Made by a program: the position numbers and the translations under genes. From contig NC_081245.1 of the NCBI RefSeq assembly GCF_902713425.1, positions 3,709,108-3,773,107 of the forward strand: a DNA stretch of 64,000 bases, given 5' to 3'. Below, piece after piece: positions 13,878 through 25,005 of the stretch (position 1 is the stretch's first letter; every line of letters begins with the position of its first letter). The stretch comes from Acipenser ruthenus (lineage: Eukaryota; Chordata; Actinopteri; Acipenseriformes; Acipenseridae). The notes beneath the pieces were generated by a model. The model worked only from the letters and a program-made list of their open reading frames with translations. It did not search any database and was not told the origin of the DNA.

Positions 13878-14144
13878 CTACGCACTGCTGACTTCTGGGA
13901 AAGATAACGTCTTTATTTTCTTCTGTCGTTCTCTACATTTTCTCGCTCTCTCTTTGGCTTTCTCCTTTTCTAGCTCTTTTTTTCCTGGGCTTTGGTTTAA
14001 GCGGTACAAACGCGCCCGGGCCGCCTCCTTCCTCTTGTGCTCTTCATACAGTTCTGGGTTCTGCTTTATTTTGTGTCTCCACTGCCTGGTTGTGTTGCTC
14101 CTCCTCTTCTTAGCAATCGTGCATTCTTGAATTCTCAGTTTCAA
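13878..14144 (-). CDS. uncertain basic, coiled-coil-like reading frame
   Basis: An 88-codon open frame encodes a very Lys/Arg/Glu-rich peptide with blocks NPELYEEHKRKEAARA and KELEKEKAKERARKCRERQK. The composition and the Trp-Arg-x-Lys/x-Asn-Pro-Glu-x-Tyr pattern resemble the basic N-terminal segments of uncharacterised transposon-associated proteins in fish and invertebrates. The frame opens at a TTG, so it is probably an exon or remnant rather than a complete gene. No splice partners were found. It could be chance, but the composition is unlike the AT-rich surroundings. Confidence 0.35.
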   Translation of the reverse strand: MKLRIQECTIAKKRRSNTTRQWRHKIKQNPELYEEHKRKEAARARLYRLNQSPGKKELEKEKAKERARKCRERQKKIKTLSFPEVSSA

Positions 14145-14251
14145 TTGCAGTGGAGCCTGGAAATTTAAAAAAAAAAAAAATCATTTCATTCGACTTAAAT
14201 ATACTTCACTGTTTTTGGAAACACAATTTCTTTAGAATGCAGACTTTATAT

Positions 14252-14681
14252 GAACATAAGAACAACATGAGAAAGTTTACAAACGAGAGGAGGCCCCATT
14301 CAGCCCATCTTGCTCGTTTGGTTGTTAGTAGCTTATTGATCCCAGAATCTCATCAAGCAGCTTCTTGAATGATCCCAGGGTGTCGGCTTCAACAACATTA
14401 CTGGGGAGTTGGTTCCAGACCCTCACAATTCTCTGTGTAAAAAAGTGCCTCCTATTTTCTGTTCTGAATGCCCCTTTATCTATTCTCCATTTGTGACCCC
14501 TGGTCCTTGTTTTTTTTCAGGTCAAAAAAGTCCCCTGGGTTGACATTGTCTATACCTTTTAGGATTTTGAATGTTTGAATCAGATCGTCGCGTAGTCTTC
14601 TTTGTTCAAGACTGAATAGATTCAATTCTTTTAGCCTGTCTGCATACAAGATGCCTTTTAAACCCGGGATAATTCTGGTTG

Positions 14682-14685
<4 letters not shown>
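14252..14685 (-). mobile_element. CR1-like LINE, 3' end fragment
   Basis: Minus-strand copy of the element seen at 2210 and 25588: the TTCTTATGTTCATA tail, then RT C-terminus read backwards as far as the [10 protein letters not shown] region, where it meets an (AT)n run and the motif AATGATGTTCAATTCAATGT. The same junction occurs inside the CR1-like copy in gene 2's intron. Confidence 0.88.

Positions 14686-14734
<49 letters not shown>
14686..14734. repeat. (AT)n microsatellite
   Basis: Pure AT run abutting the CR1-like fragment. Confidence 0.95.
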
Positions 14735-14737
<3 letters not shown>

Positions 14738-15863
14738 GATGTTCAATTCAATGTGGACGTTTCCTCATTATTCTGATACAGCAAATTGCCACACCCTATT
14801 ATAATGAACAACCTGATAGACCGAACAGGGGGGGAGTTTGTTATAATGAAGTTACTTAAAACCACAAATAAAAACATCTCACAGAAAAGAAACCTCACTC
14901 AAACAAGCAACCCTTTCAGAGCAGTAAACCCAGGGTTTAATCTGGTGCAGTATTAAAAAAGCAATGCTAAACAGTCTCTCCTCTGTGTGCAGAAAGGACA
15001 GGACTCTGTCCCCCCCAGGGTTTATGATGCTCACAAAGGAGCGAATGGCCATGATGGTATGGAAGATTCTCCTCTGCAGATCCCCTGATCTTTGCCGCTG
15101 GTGGTTTATACAGGGCTCTCCAAGCTGGCACGATCTGTCCTGCCGCTGGCTTCCTCTTCGGGCAGCTGAGGGAGACTCTGCAGGAAACGCGGCGACCTCA
15201 CCGCCTGGTTCCTTTATAAAACTCCAGTCAGCTTCTGCCCAGCCTCCGTCCTCAGGCAATCACTTTGCTCTCTGCACTCTTCCTCCCCCAGCCCAAAGAA
15301 ATAGCGAGTGGGTGCACCGAGCTCTGGAAAACGCCATCTCACCAGCGCCCCCTGCAGCTTTGTGTCCGCTAATTGAGGCCCTCAAAGAGCCGTTTGGTTT
15401 GGGCTGGACTTCACTCCACATGAATTAACGCAGTGTTAAAATGCCGGTATGCACTTTGTAGTCTCAGAGAAGGGAGCAGAACACGAACAGAAACCAAGCT
15501 GTGATAAGACAGTGAAGAAAATAAGAGTTTAAAAATGTCTGATCAGGTAGACATCATCGCCAAATGCTTTAAGACTTGAACACATACTTAGAAGTACCAT
15601 GAGCTGTCAATGTAACCGCTGTATTAAAAACATCATAAATTTTATAACGAAAGGACAAACAATCTGATCTTTTTTAGTTTTATTCAGGCACCTTGTATTA
15701 AAACATCTGCCCAATCGAAACATTTTAAATAAATTAAATTTCAACAGGTTTATATACAGACATATTATATAAAGCACAACTGCAAAAAAAAAAACGATAA
15801 ATAAATAAACGTTTGAAAAGAAATAAGTGTACATGCAGGTATATTATTTATATATGTACAATG
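14735..15863. other. no recognised gene; GC-richer block at 14960-15430
   Basis: Open frames on both strands cover 14879-15428, in sequence richer in GC than its surroundings. The plus-strand frame is 154 codons and the minus-strand frame 126. Neither translation resembles a family I know, and no splice sites single one out. It may be an old exon or chance. Confidence 0.35.
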
Positions 15864-16148
15864 CAGCAGTGTGGAGGTGGTTAGGGCTCTGGACTCTTGA
15901 CCGGAGGGTTGTGGGTTCAATCCCCAGTGGGGGACACTGCTGCTGTACCCTTGAGCAAGGTACTTTACCTAGATTGCTCCAGTAAAAACCCAACTGTATA
16001 AATGGGTTATATTATGGGTATAATATGTAAAATAATGTGATATCTGTATAATGTGAAATAATGTATAATGTGATATCTTGTAACAATTGTAAGTCGCCCT
16101 GGATAAGGGCGTCTGCTAAGAAATAAATAATAATAATAATAATAATAA
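15864..16148 (+). mobile_element. tRNA-headed SINE (family 1)
   Basis: Head GCAGCAGTGTGGAGGTGGTT, B-box-like GGGTTCAATCCC, tail CGCCCTGGATAAGGGCGTCT and (ATA)n. A local expansion of the GTGATATCTGTATAATG motif lengthens the body. Confidence 0.92.
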
Positions 16149-17047
16149 ATACAACCGAAACAATATAATTAAAGTAAAAAAAAAAAATTAATTAATTAAT
16201 GGGTTTATATACAGACTTAAAAGTGCAAATATGCAACCGAAACTATGGAAATAAATAAAAAAATGGGTTTTATATACAATCGCAACGGCACAGCACGTTA
16301 TTGTAACCCTGGTAACTTTGTGCTTTGTGAGATGATCCCTAAGTAATCAGAATTTTCTTGCAGTCGGTAATTTATTGACGGTCCCTTACAGAAAAAAAAA
16401 ACGGTTGAAGGCCTCCTAAAAATTAATTTCTTTCACTTTCCGTTCCTGAACGCGTGGTGAGCGGAAGTAGTTTAAAATAAAGTAGAAAATAATCAAAAAC
16501 AAAGTAATCCTTAAAGATTATTAAAAAATAGAGTAATATGATGAACACTGAGCCAAGTTTGGAGGTTTGGGGGGGGGGGGGGGGGGGAGTGAGTCCCGGT
16601 AATTTATATTTTCCGCGTGTTTTTTTTTTTCTTCTGTATATAACACATGCTAGTAGATTGAAGTGTCAATACTAAAACCACTCAGGATTGTGTAAACGAT
16701 ATAAACCAATGAAAAGAAACAATGGACACTTTGTATTATATTTTCTGTAAGAGATGGAATAACGTACACGTGAAATGCGTGTGTTAATGTGTAACAAGCT
16801 TAAAGAAAGGGGCTTTATTTCTGTAATTCATACATGTGGTTGAAAAACCAGCTATGTGTTATTATTACTAATAGTATTGGATACTATTAATACGGTATAG
16901 TATCTTGAGCCGAGTTTACCAGCACACGTTAACAAATCATTTTTATTTCAAAGAAAACAAAGGATATTGCAAACGGTATTGTCTACTAATAGTTTATTTA
17001 AACGGAACGAGAAAGTATAAAGTCTTTTTAAGGATGTATATACGTTA
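16149..17047. other. AT-rich intergenic DNA
   Basis: No gene. A G-homopolymer occupies about 16570-16587. Confidence 0.5.
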
Positions 17048-17293
17048 GGGCAGCAGTGTGGAGTAGTGGTTAGAGCTCTGGACTCTTGACCAGAGGGTTG
17101 TGGGTTCAATCCCCAGTGGGGGGACACTGCTGCTGTACCCTTGAGCAAGGTACTTTACCTAGATTGCTCCAGTAAAAACCCAACTGTATAAATGGGTAAT
17201 TGTATGTAAAATAATGTGATATCTGTATAATGTGATATAATTGTAAGTCGCCCTGGATAAGGGTGTCTGCTAAGAAATAAATAATAATAATAA
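17048..17293 (+). mobile_element. tRNA-headed SINE (family 1)
   Basis: Complete head, B-box region and tail GCCCTGGATAAGGGTGTCTG followed by (ATA)n. Confidence 0.92.
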
Positions 17294-18009
17294 GTTGTGT
17301 GCATATATACGAACATGAAAGAGAAATACAAGTAATGCAAATACTGTAAGAAGAAAGTTAAACTTTTAACTAAGTTGCATAAAGGCAGTAGCATATTTGA
17401 TGTTTTGTCCTGAATACTGATTAAGTGAACAGGATGAATGTGATCCATGATGTAGATTCATGATATATTAAATGGTTAAAGCGATCTGCACTGAATAATT
17501 GTCCTGTATGTCTTTTTGTTTTGTTTTTTTTTACCCCCGGAGGTAAAGTAAGAATTAATCAGATTCTAGAGGTTAAACTTCAACTCAGCTTCACTCCTGC
17601 TTCATCAGGGAGGATCAAACTTGCTGAAACAAATACACGGCTTCCATATTCACCAGGTGGTAGGAACAATTGAACAAAGTGTACAAAAATGTTTTTTGTA
17701 CACTATTTAACTTTTTATTTTGATACTATATCCCCCCTATGAGATCTCATCATTTAAATGCGCATTTGTTGAAATTTAATATTGTGTTGAAATATAAAAA
17801 AATAAAGGATTTGGCCGACTGATCACACAAGTCTTGCTTGTCTATTTAAACGGTATTGTAATCATTCTATTTCTCCTGGAAGCAGGGTACCGCTGAACTA
17901 GATAACCGCTCTCCTTTGAACCTAGGGATTAGATTAAGATTTGATAACCTGTTTGCCCTGCAAGGTGAAGTAAAAAGGGGATCGTACATGGTTACGTTCT
18001 CAAAGAAGC
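17294..18009. other. intergenic DNA, nothing recognised
   Basis: No supported gene. Confidence 0.5.
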
Positions 18010-18350
18010 CTAGGCGTCTGTACAATCCACACAGAAGCTGCGCTTCTCCACGTAGGCAGTGCACGTGCCACACACCGCCTTCGCGCACTGGGCACAGCGT
18101 TCAACAGTCTTGTTCCCGTTGCATTTGGCAACCTGGCATTGGCGTCGCTTGCGGCCTGCGCCGCGGTCGCTGCCCACAGCTGCCGGCACCTTCTTTCCAC
18201 TCCTCTTCTGCTCAAAACGTTTGTGGCGAAGTTCGGAGGCTAGCGGCAGTACGTGTTTTCTCCTCGTTCTCTTCTTGCCCCTGCGTTCCTTGTAAAGAAT
18301 GAAAGAGTTGATGGTTGCAAGATCCGATACATTTGTAAAAACACACAGGC
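18010..18350 (-). pseudogene. piggyBac transposase C-terminal remnant
   Basis: The minus-strand frame ending at the stop at 18010-18012 reads DLATINSFILYKERRGKK, a typical piggyBac segment after the catalytic core. A basic stretch follows, then a cysteine-rich C-terminal domain with pairs in CQVAKCNGNKTVERCAQCAK and CGTCTAYVEKRSFCVDC. The catalytic DDE region is missing, so this is a fragment. A piggyBac-like terminal motif lies at 18514-18722, and a piggyBac-type miniature element lies 0.9 kb to the right. Confidence 0.78.
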
Positions 18351-18513
18351 CACCTGCGAGACCCGAGTATTTCCGTTAGAGATTAAAAGAAGACATTCCT
18401 GGAAGGACTGCAGACTGATTTAAATCACAGTTCAATACACCACCAGCCCAGTCTTGACTAATACAAATAATTACTGTACTGTATAAGCAAAATCTAATTG
18501 TTTTCTATGTAGC

Positions 18514-18722
18514 GGTCAATTTGACCAGTCTGGTAGTTCTAGGTATGAAGGTATTATATCTCCCTTATTTTTGCAAGTCTCATACTTTCTTTGTCAGGAT
18601 AATGAATACATATATTTAGGAAAAGTCATAAACGCATAGCCCCGTCTCTGCCAGACAGGCGGAGTAAATGACATTTAAAAAAAAAAAGGTCAAATTGACC
18701 TCCTTGGTAGTTCTAGTGTTAA
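18514..18722. mobile_element. piggyBac-like terminal repeats
   Basis: Two similar segments of about 30 bp occur in the same orientation at 18514-18543 and 18688-18718. Each holds a GGTCAATTTGACC-type palindrome followed by GGTAGTTCTAG. The second ends directly at a TTAA (18719-18722), the piggyBac target site. With the transposase remnant at 18010-18350 this suggests an internally deleted element. Confidence 0.55.
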
Positions 18723-18844
18723 CCCAAGTGCATTGCCTATCCTTTTCATTAAAAACCAGTTCAATATGCTGGCAGACCGGGGATGAGGCTCAATGTGGTT
18801 CCTATCTAACCTACGATTAGCTGTATACCTAAAAATAACACATC

Positions 18845-19035
18845 TTCCTTTTTATTTTTTTTACACGCTGCAAAAACGTCCTCGTATAGAGGAAGCTTAC
18901 TCTCTCCCTGGCATCAGTGGGTGCATAAACATTAATAAAAACAAGCTCTACCGTCAATAACCGCCTGGACTTTGAGTAGGCGTCCATGTAGAACGTAGCA
19001 GACAATTACAGAGCTCGGTTTAAACCACACAGAAA
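18845..19035 (-). mobile_element. LINE endonuclease fragment (Tx1/L1-like)
   Basis: The minus strand carries, across a frame change, HGRLLKVQAVIDGRACF and FINVYAPTDARERVSFLYT. These match the middle of an APE-type endonuclease, with NVYAPTDARER as its signature. It probably belongs with the ORF1-like pieces at 19706-20135, separated from them by the piggyBac-type insertion. Confidence 0.7.
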
Positions 19036-19212
19036 ACAAAATGCCCGCCTCAGCCCTCACATTGGTTAAATTACTGAAAAAAAAAACAACATTTCCTTTC
19101 TATTCTTTTTTCCCCCAAATCAACCCGATTTCCCCAGCAGTCTATGTGAGACTTTTCTGCGAGATATACTCAAGAAGCGTGCCTTTTTTCAGAGCAATTC
19201 TACAGCCCTTAA

Positions 19213-19701
19213 CCCTTTGCGGTCCATTTATTAATCGCGCATCAGGCACGCCAGGTCTAATTAATTTTCACACGCGCAGTTAATTTTATACGCGCTGTTT
19301 AAAAGTATTTTTTTTCACAGTCAAACGGGTTTAAATGGCCCTGCATATCAACAAAGCACACACTAGGCATCTCCAGCCCCGCCCCACCCTTTCGTTTGCT
19401 ATAGCGTTCAGCTGTGTAAGAAATAAATAATAATAATAATAATAGTCGTACATACCGATCGATCATCTCCGGATCACTCGTTTTATCACCAAACTCCTCA
19501 ATAATGTGATCCAAGTCATTATTTTATTACTATAACATCTGAAAAAAGCTCTGCAAATGTCCATGATAGTCTCTGTGCGCTGACGCACTCAGCCAGCTTG
19601 TTTACTATGAACGCCCCATTATCTGATACCTGACACCATGTATGACTATTCATGAAATAAGCCTTTTTTTCCGACCCAGTCCGACAATGAACCACAAAGG
19701 G
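19213..19701. mobile_element. piggyBac-type miniature element, copy 1
   Basis: It starts CCCTTTGCGGTCCATT and ends with the near-complement AATGAACCACAAAGGG, flanked on both sides by TTAA (19209-19212 and 19702-19705). The 489-bp body includes the palindrome-forming CCGACCCAGTCCGAC and a 71-codon frame (19299-19514, minus) shared with copy 2 at 57991. It interrupts a Tx1-like LINE. Confidence 0.88.
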
Positions 19702-19705
19702 TTAA

Positions 19706-20135
19706 TGTCAAGGGGGGTGGGGAGGAATCCTCAACATCAATTCATCAATTCCCCTTCCTCCTTTCATCTGCTCCAGGAAATCCTTAATACTCTGAACACT
19801 GTACCCTCCCGGGGTTTGTGCGAGCCCAGCGAGGGAGGAATCGGTAAGACTGCCTTCATCAATGACATAATTGCTCCCTACTCTCTTTCTTGGGACAGTT
19901 TTTAACAACGTCACCTTCAATCACCCCTCAGAAACACTTCATCGAGTCGGAAGTTGCTTAACTGACATAACCACTGCCATCCCACTTAAAAGAGCGTAAT
20001 GTTAAAGATCCTCTTCGACGTTTTTTAAAATCATAAAACACCAGTCTCCTGAATGAAACAACATGTTTCAGCTGCTGAGATTTGCAGCCCAGCGGAAGAC
20101 GTTTTAAACTTGACATTACTGCAAAAACGAGAAAT
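19706..20135 (-). mobile_element. LINE ORF1 fragment (Tx1-like)
   Basis: Minus-strand pieces in different frames read RLPLGCKSQQLKHVVSFRR, then ATSDSMKCF (remnant of a CCHC knuckle), then YSVQSIKDFLEQMKGGRGID. These match the ORF1 protein of Tx1-group LINEs of fish. It is broken and 5' truncated, and continues into the endonuclease fragment at 18845-19035 on the far side of the piggyBac-type insertion. Confidence 0.65.
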
Positions 20136-20344
20136 GTTTGCAAATTTCGCGTTTATTAAAAATCTAAATTAACGTGCCGCGAAATATATTATTTATACAT
20201 GTCCCGTAAATCAAAAGAAAAAAAAAACGGGGGACATTTGACAAGGTCATTTTTCTAGCAGGAACTGCAAAGGGGGGTAACTGGGGAAAAATACATGATC
20301 TAATACGATTCCTCTCTCAACAACCTCTCTCAATTTCACTGAGT

Positions 20345-22860
20345 ACACCTCCCACAGAGAGAGAGAGCACACCCTTCAAGAGGAACGAACTCATCAGACT
20401 ACACAACACCTCCCACAGATAAAGAGCACACCCTTCAAGAGGAATGAACTCCTCAGACTACACAACACCTCCCACAGAGACAGCGCGCCCTTCAAGAGGA
20501 ATGAACTCCTCAGACTACACAACACCTCCCACAGATAAAGAGCACACCCTTCAAGAGGAATGAACTCCTCAGACTACACAACACCTCCCACAGAGAGAGC
20601 GCACCCTTCAAGAGGAATGAACTCCTCAGACTACACTACACCGCCCACAGAGAGAGTACACCCTTCAAGAGGAATGAACTCCTCAGACTACACTACACCT
20701 CCCACAGAGAGAGCGCACACCCTTCAAGAGGAATGAACTCATCAGACTACACTACACCTCCCACAGAGAGCACACCCTTCAAGAGGAATGAACTCCTCAG
20801 ACTACACTACACCTCCCACAGAGAGAGCCCCCCCTTCAAGAGGAATGAACTCCTCAGACTACACTACACCTCCCACAGAGAGAGCACACCCTTCAAGAGG
20901 AATGAACTCACCAGACTACACAACACCTCCCACAGAGAGAGTACACCCCCTTCAAGAGGAATGAACTCCTCAGACTACACTACACCTCCCACAGAGAGAG
21001 CACACCCTTCAAGAGGAATGAACTCACCAGACTACACTACACCTCCCACAGAGAGAGCGCACCCTTCAAGAGGAATGAACTCACCAGACTACACTACACC
21101 TCCCACAGAGAGAGCGCACCCTTCAAGATGAATGAACTCACCAGACTACACTACACCTCCCACAGAGAGAGCACACCCTTCAAGAGGAATGAACTCACCA
21201 GACTACACTACACCTCCCACAGAGAGAGCACACCCTTCAAGAGGAATGAACTCACCAGACTACACTACACCTCCCACAGAGAGAGCGCACCCTTCAAGAG
21301 GAATGAACTCCTCAGACTACACTACACCTCCCACAGAGAGAGCACACCCTTCAAGAGGAATGAACTCCTCAGACTACACAACACCTCCCACAGAGAGAGC
21401 ACACCCTTCAAGAGGAATGAACTCACCAGACTACACTACACCTCCCACAGAGAGAGCGCACCCTTCAAGAGGAATGAACTCCTCAGACTACACTACACCT
21501 CCCACAGAGAGAGCACACCCTTCAAGAGGAATGAACTCCTCAGACTACACTACACCGCCCACAGAGAGAGAGCACCCTTCAAGAGGAATGAACTCACCAG
21601 ACTACACAACACCTCCCACAGAGAGAGCGCACCCTTCAAGAGGAATGAACTCCTCAGACTACACAACACCTCCCACAGAGAGAGCGCACCCTTCAAGATG
21701 AATGAACTCACCAGACTACACAACACCTCCCACAGAGAGAGAGCACACCCTTCAAGAGGAATGAACTCACCAGACTACACTACACCTCCCACAGAGAGAG
21801 AGCGCACCCTTCAAGAGGAATGAACTCCTCAGACTACACTACACCTCCCACAGAGAGAGAGCACACCCTTCAAGAGGAATGGACTCATCAGACTACACAA
21901 CACCTCCCACAGAGAGAGCGCACCCTTCAAGAGGAATGAACTCCTCAGACTACACTACACCTCCCACAGAGAGAGCACACCCTTCAAGAGGAATGAACTC
22001 CTCAGACTACACAACACCTCCCACAGAGAGAGCGCACCCTTCAAGAGGAATGAACTCCTCAGACTACACTACACCTCCCACAGAGAGAGCACACCCTTCA
22101 AGAGGAATGAACTCCTCAGACTACACAACACCTCCCACAGATAAAGAGCACACCCTTCAAGAGGAATGAACTCACCAGACTACACTACACCTCCCACAGA
22201 GAGAGCGCACCCTTCAAGAGGAATGAACTCCTCAGACTACACTACACCTCCCACAGAGAGAGCACACCCTTCAAGAGGAATGAACTCCTCAGACTACACA
22301 ACACCTCCCACAGAGAGAGCACACCCTTCAAGAGGAATGAACTCACCAGACTACACTACACCTCCCACAGAGAGAGCACACCCTTCAAGAGGAATGAACT
22401 CCTCAGACTACACTACACCTCCCACAGAGAGAGCGCACCCTTCAAGAGGAATGAACTCATCAGACTACACAACACCTCCCACAGAGAGAGAGAGCGCACC
22501 CTTCAAGAGGAATGAACTCACCAGACTACACTACACCTCCCACAGAGAGAGCACACCCTTCAAGAGGAATGAACTCCTCAGACTACACTACACCTCCCAC
22601 AGAGAGAGCACACCCTTCAAGAGGAATGAACTCCTCAGACTACACTACACCTCCCACAGAGAGAGAGAGCGCACCCTTCAAGAGGAATGAACTCACCAGA
22701 CTACACTACACCTCCCACAGAGAGAGCACACCCTTCAAGAGGAATGAACTCCTCAGACTACACAACACCTCCCACAGAGAGAGTACACCCTTCAAGAGGA
22801 ATGGACTCATCAGACTACACTACACCTCCCACAGATAGAGTACACCCTTCAAGAGGTATG
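20345..22860. repeat. 57-bp minisatellite, about 44 units, 19-codon periodicity
   Basis: The unit is CACCCTTCAAGAGGAATGAA, CTCCTCAGACTACACTACAC, CTCCCACAGAGAGAGCA. Variable sites are CTCCTCAG/CTCACCAG/CTCATCAG, TACACTACA/TACACAACA and AGCACA/AGCGCA. Because 57 is divisible by three, long open frames exist, reading the 19-residue repeat MNSSDYTTPPTERAHPSRG or, in another frame, RNELTRLHYTSHRESTPFK. AG-dinucleotide length changes in GAGAGA tracts switch frames between units. No flanking exons or splice sites support translation. Confidence 0.95.
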
Positions 22861-23536
22861 GACTCATTAGACTTTAACACCATGCCGATGAGCTTGCTTT
22901 TCAAAACAAGCTTCCTCTCCCCTGACCCAGCCATCCTGACTGCTTTGCTGATTAAAAAAAAAGTCAGCTCAGAGCAGAAACAGTAAATACCACAAATAAA
23001 AGCTAACTGAACTGCACACACACACCTCCACCTCCGCCCATCCACACCCAGCACTCACTGCGACAGACAGAAACAGTAGACAGACATTACACACATGAGT
23101 GTGCACAACTGTGGGTCATTTACATTAGATATGGGAGGTATAAACAAACTGGAATATAAGCACAGTCTGCATTCTACAGAAATTGTGCGCACAGAAGGGT
23201 AAACTATGGAAGAATGCAGTGAACAGTTCTAACAGTAACTAGAAGCTCAATGTCTACCCTGCAACCAAGTTACTTATAATTACTGATAACATGATTAAGA
23301 GGAAGCGAATGTGTGTGTTTCTGAAATAGGACTCCCAAACATTGTCTTTGTCAGTCCCAAACTGTTGTGACATAAATTATACACGAAATAAACTGAAAAA
23401 AAAAAGATGGATACATTTGTTAATCAGATTATCCTAATTCTGCAACTGTGGCACCTTTCAGTAGAATGGGATACTTGAGCTGAAACCTTCAGACAGAAAG
23501 GGTACAGTTTTAATCAAAAACACGGGCTTAACTTAG
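22861..23536. other. intergenic DNA, nothing recognised
   Basis: No supported gene between the minisatellite and the V-SINE-like copy. Confidence 0.5.
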
Positions 23537-23800
23537 GCTTGGAGGTCCAGTGATTAAAGAAAGAAAGGGGCTTGATACACCAGGAGGTTCCCGGGTTCAA
23601 ATCCCAGCTCAGCCAGTGACTCACTGTGTGTGACCCTGAGCGAGTCACTGAACCTCCTTGTGCTCCGTCCTTCGGATGAGACGTCAAACAAACAAGGTCT
23701 TATTATAAAAGACTCTGCAGCAGCAGCTGTGATACACGGTTCACCCCCAAGTCTCTAACTCGCTTTGGATAAAGGCACCTGCTAAATGACTAAATAATAA
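23537..23800 (+). mobile_element. V-SINE-like element (family 2)
   Basis: The tRNA-like head has B-box-like GGGTTCAAATCCC. A central segment CTTCGGATGAGACGTCAAAC matches the conserved V-SINE core. The L2-like tail is TTGGATAAAGGCACCTGCTA. It lies immediately beyond the truncated 3' end of gene 1. Confidence 0.88.
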
Positions 23801-23829
23801 TGACTTCTCTTTTTAAAAATAAATAGGTT

Positions 23830-24955
23830 TTAATAATAAAGATAAGCTTGGACCAATGTTACAGTGTCTACTGGTAGCAGGTATTTCATACTGACCCATT
23901 CATCTTGGGGTGTCGACTCTCTGTGTTTCTGCTTACGCTGCAGTTTCCCATCAGTAGAGATTTTGTTCTGGGGTGCTGGAGTGGAGGTGCGTCTTCCTAG
24001 ATCTGCTTTAGAAGCACAGGAAACAGAAGCCAAGGTTACTGCACAGCATTGAATCACAGCCACTTTCCTGCAAGGCTTCACCTCACAGCCATCACTGTTA
24101 ACAATTAGAACATTGAAAAGCAAGAATGATAAACTCTTTAGCCTTCACAAAACAATTGCAATTCTTATATAAACTGTATTTTTGACATTCTACTCACAGG
24201 CTGTGCTGCTCGTGGACGGCATCGCTCCTTCCTCCTTTCCATCTGCAGCTCTTTCCTGAGGGGGGTGATGTTTCCTCTGAATGGACCCCAGCACACTGTC
24301 CTCTTCTCCAACACTAGAACAAGTGTCTTCAGAGAAAGGCTGATTGGGTTTCATGCAGACCAATTCAGGTGGACAATAATCACAATGGCTAGATTCCATC
24401 TTAACTATATTCACAGGATTATTGACTTTATTTTCTTTACTAACTTCCTCTGTGATGTGATCACACTCCAGCTCTACGGCCTCCTCTTTAATGTGGACAG
24501 GTTCAAGTTCAGGGATCTCTTTACCTTCAGCACTTGTCAGGTCTGTAATCTCCATTATTCTTCCACACCACTCCTGATCACAGATTTCCTCTTTCATGTA
24601 AAGAGCTTCCATCACTGGCCCCTCCTCTGCTTCACTGAAAGCACGTCTCTCAGCAGAATCTGCGTGAAACAAAATTATACATGCTTTTAACTCTCACTGT
24701 ACAAATAAATACAATCACGTAATTCTGTGGAGTTTATAACTGTATGAAATAACACATGATGGATATTCATGCCATAGAGAGTCGTGTTCAGATCCAGTTT
24801 CAAACGAGTCCCGTCAGTTACCTGGATATTACAGATCAGAATTTGGCCTGTGAATTGAAAAATGCTGATTGAGAGAAATTATTGATGACTAAAATTAACA
24901 GCCGTCTGTTAAATGCAACACAACCCACACCCTGGCGTGTGTTATCCCTTACATG

Positions 24956-25005
<50 letters not shown>

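Noticed and set aside
17916-18302. 128-codon plus-strand frame
   Set aside because: The opposite strand carries a clear piggyBac C-terminal domain over the same bases.
20733-22838. Several open frames of 96-231 codons as protein genes
   Set aside because: They are produced by the 57-bp repeat, occur in two frames of the same strand, and lack flanking exons.
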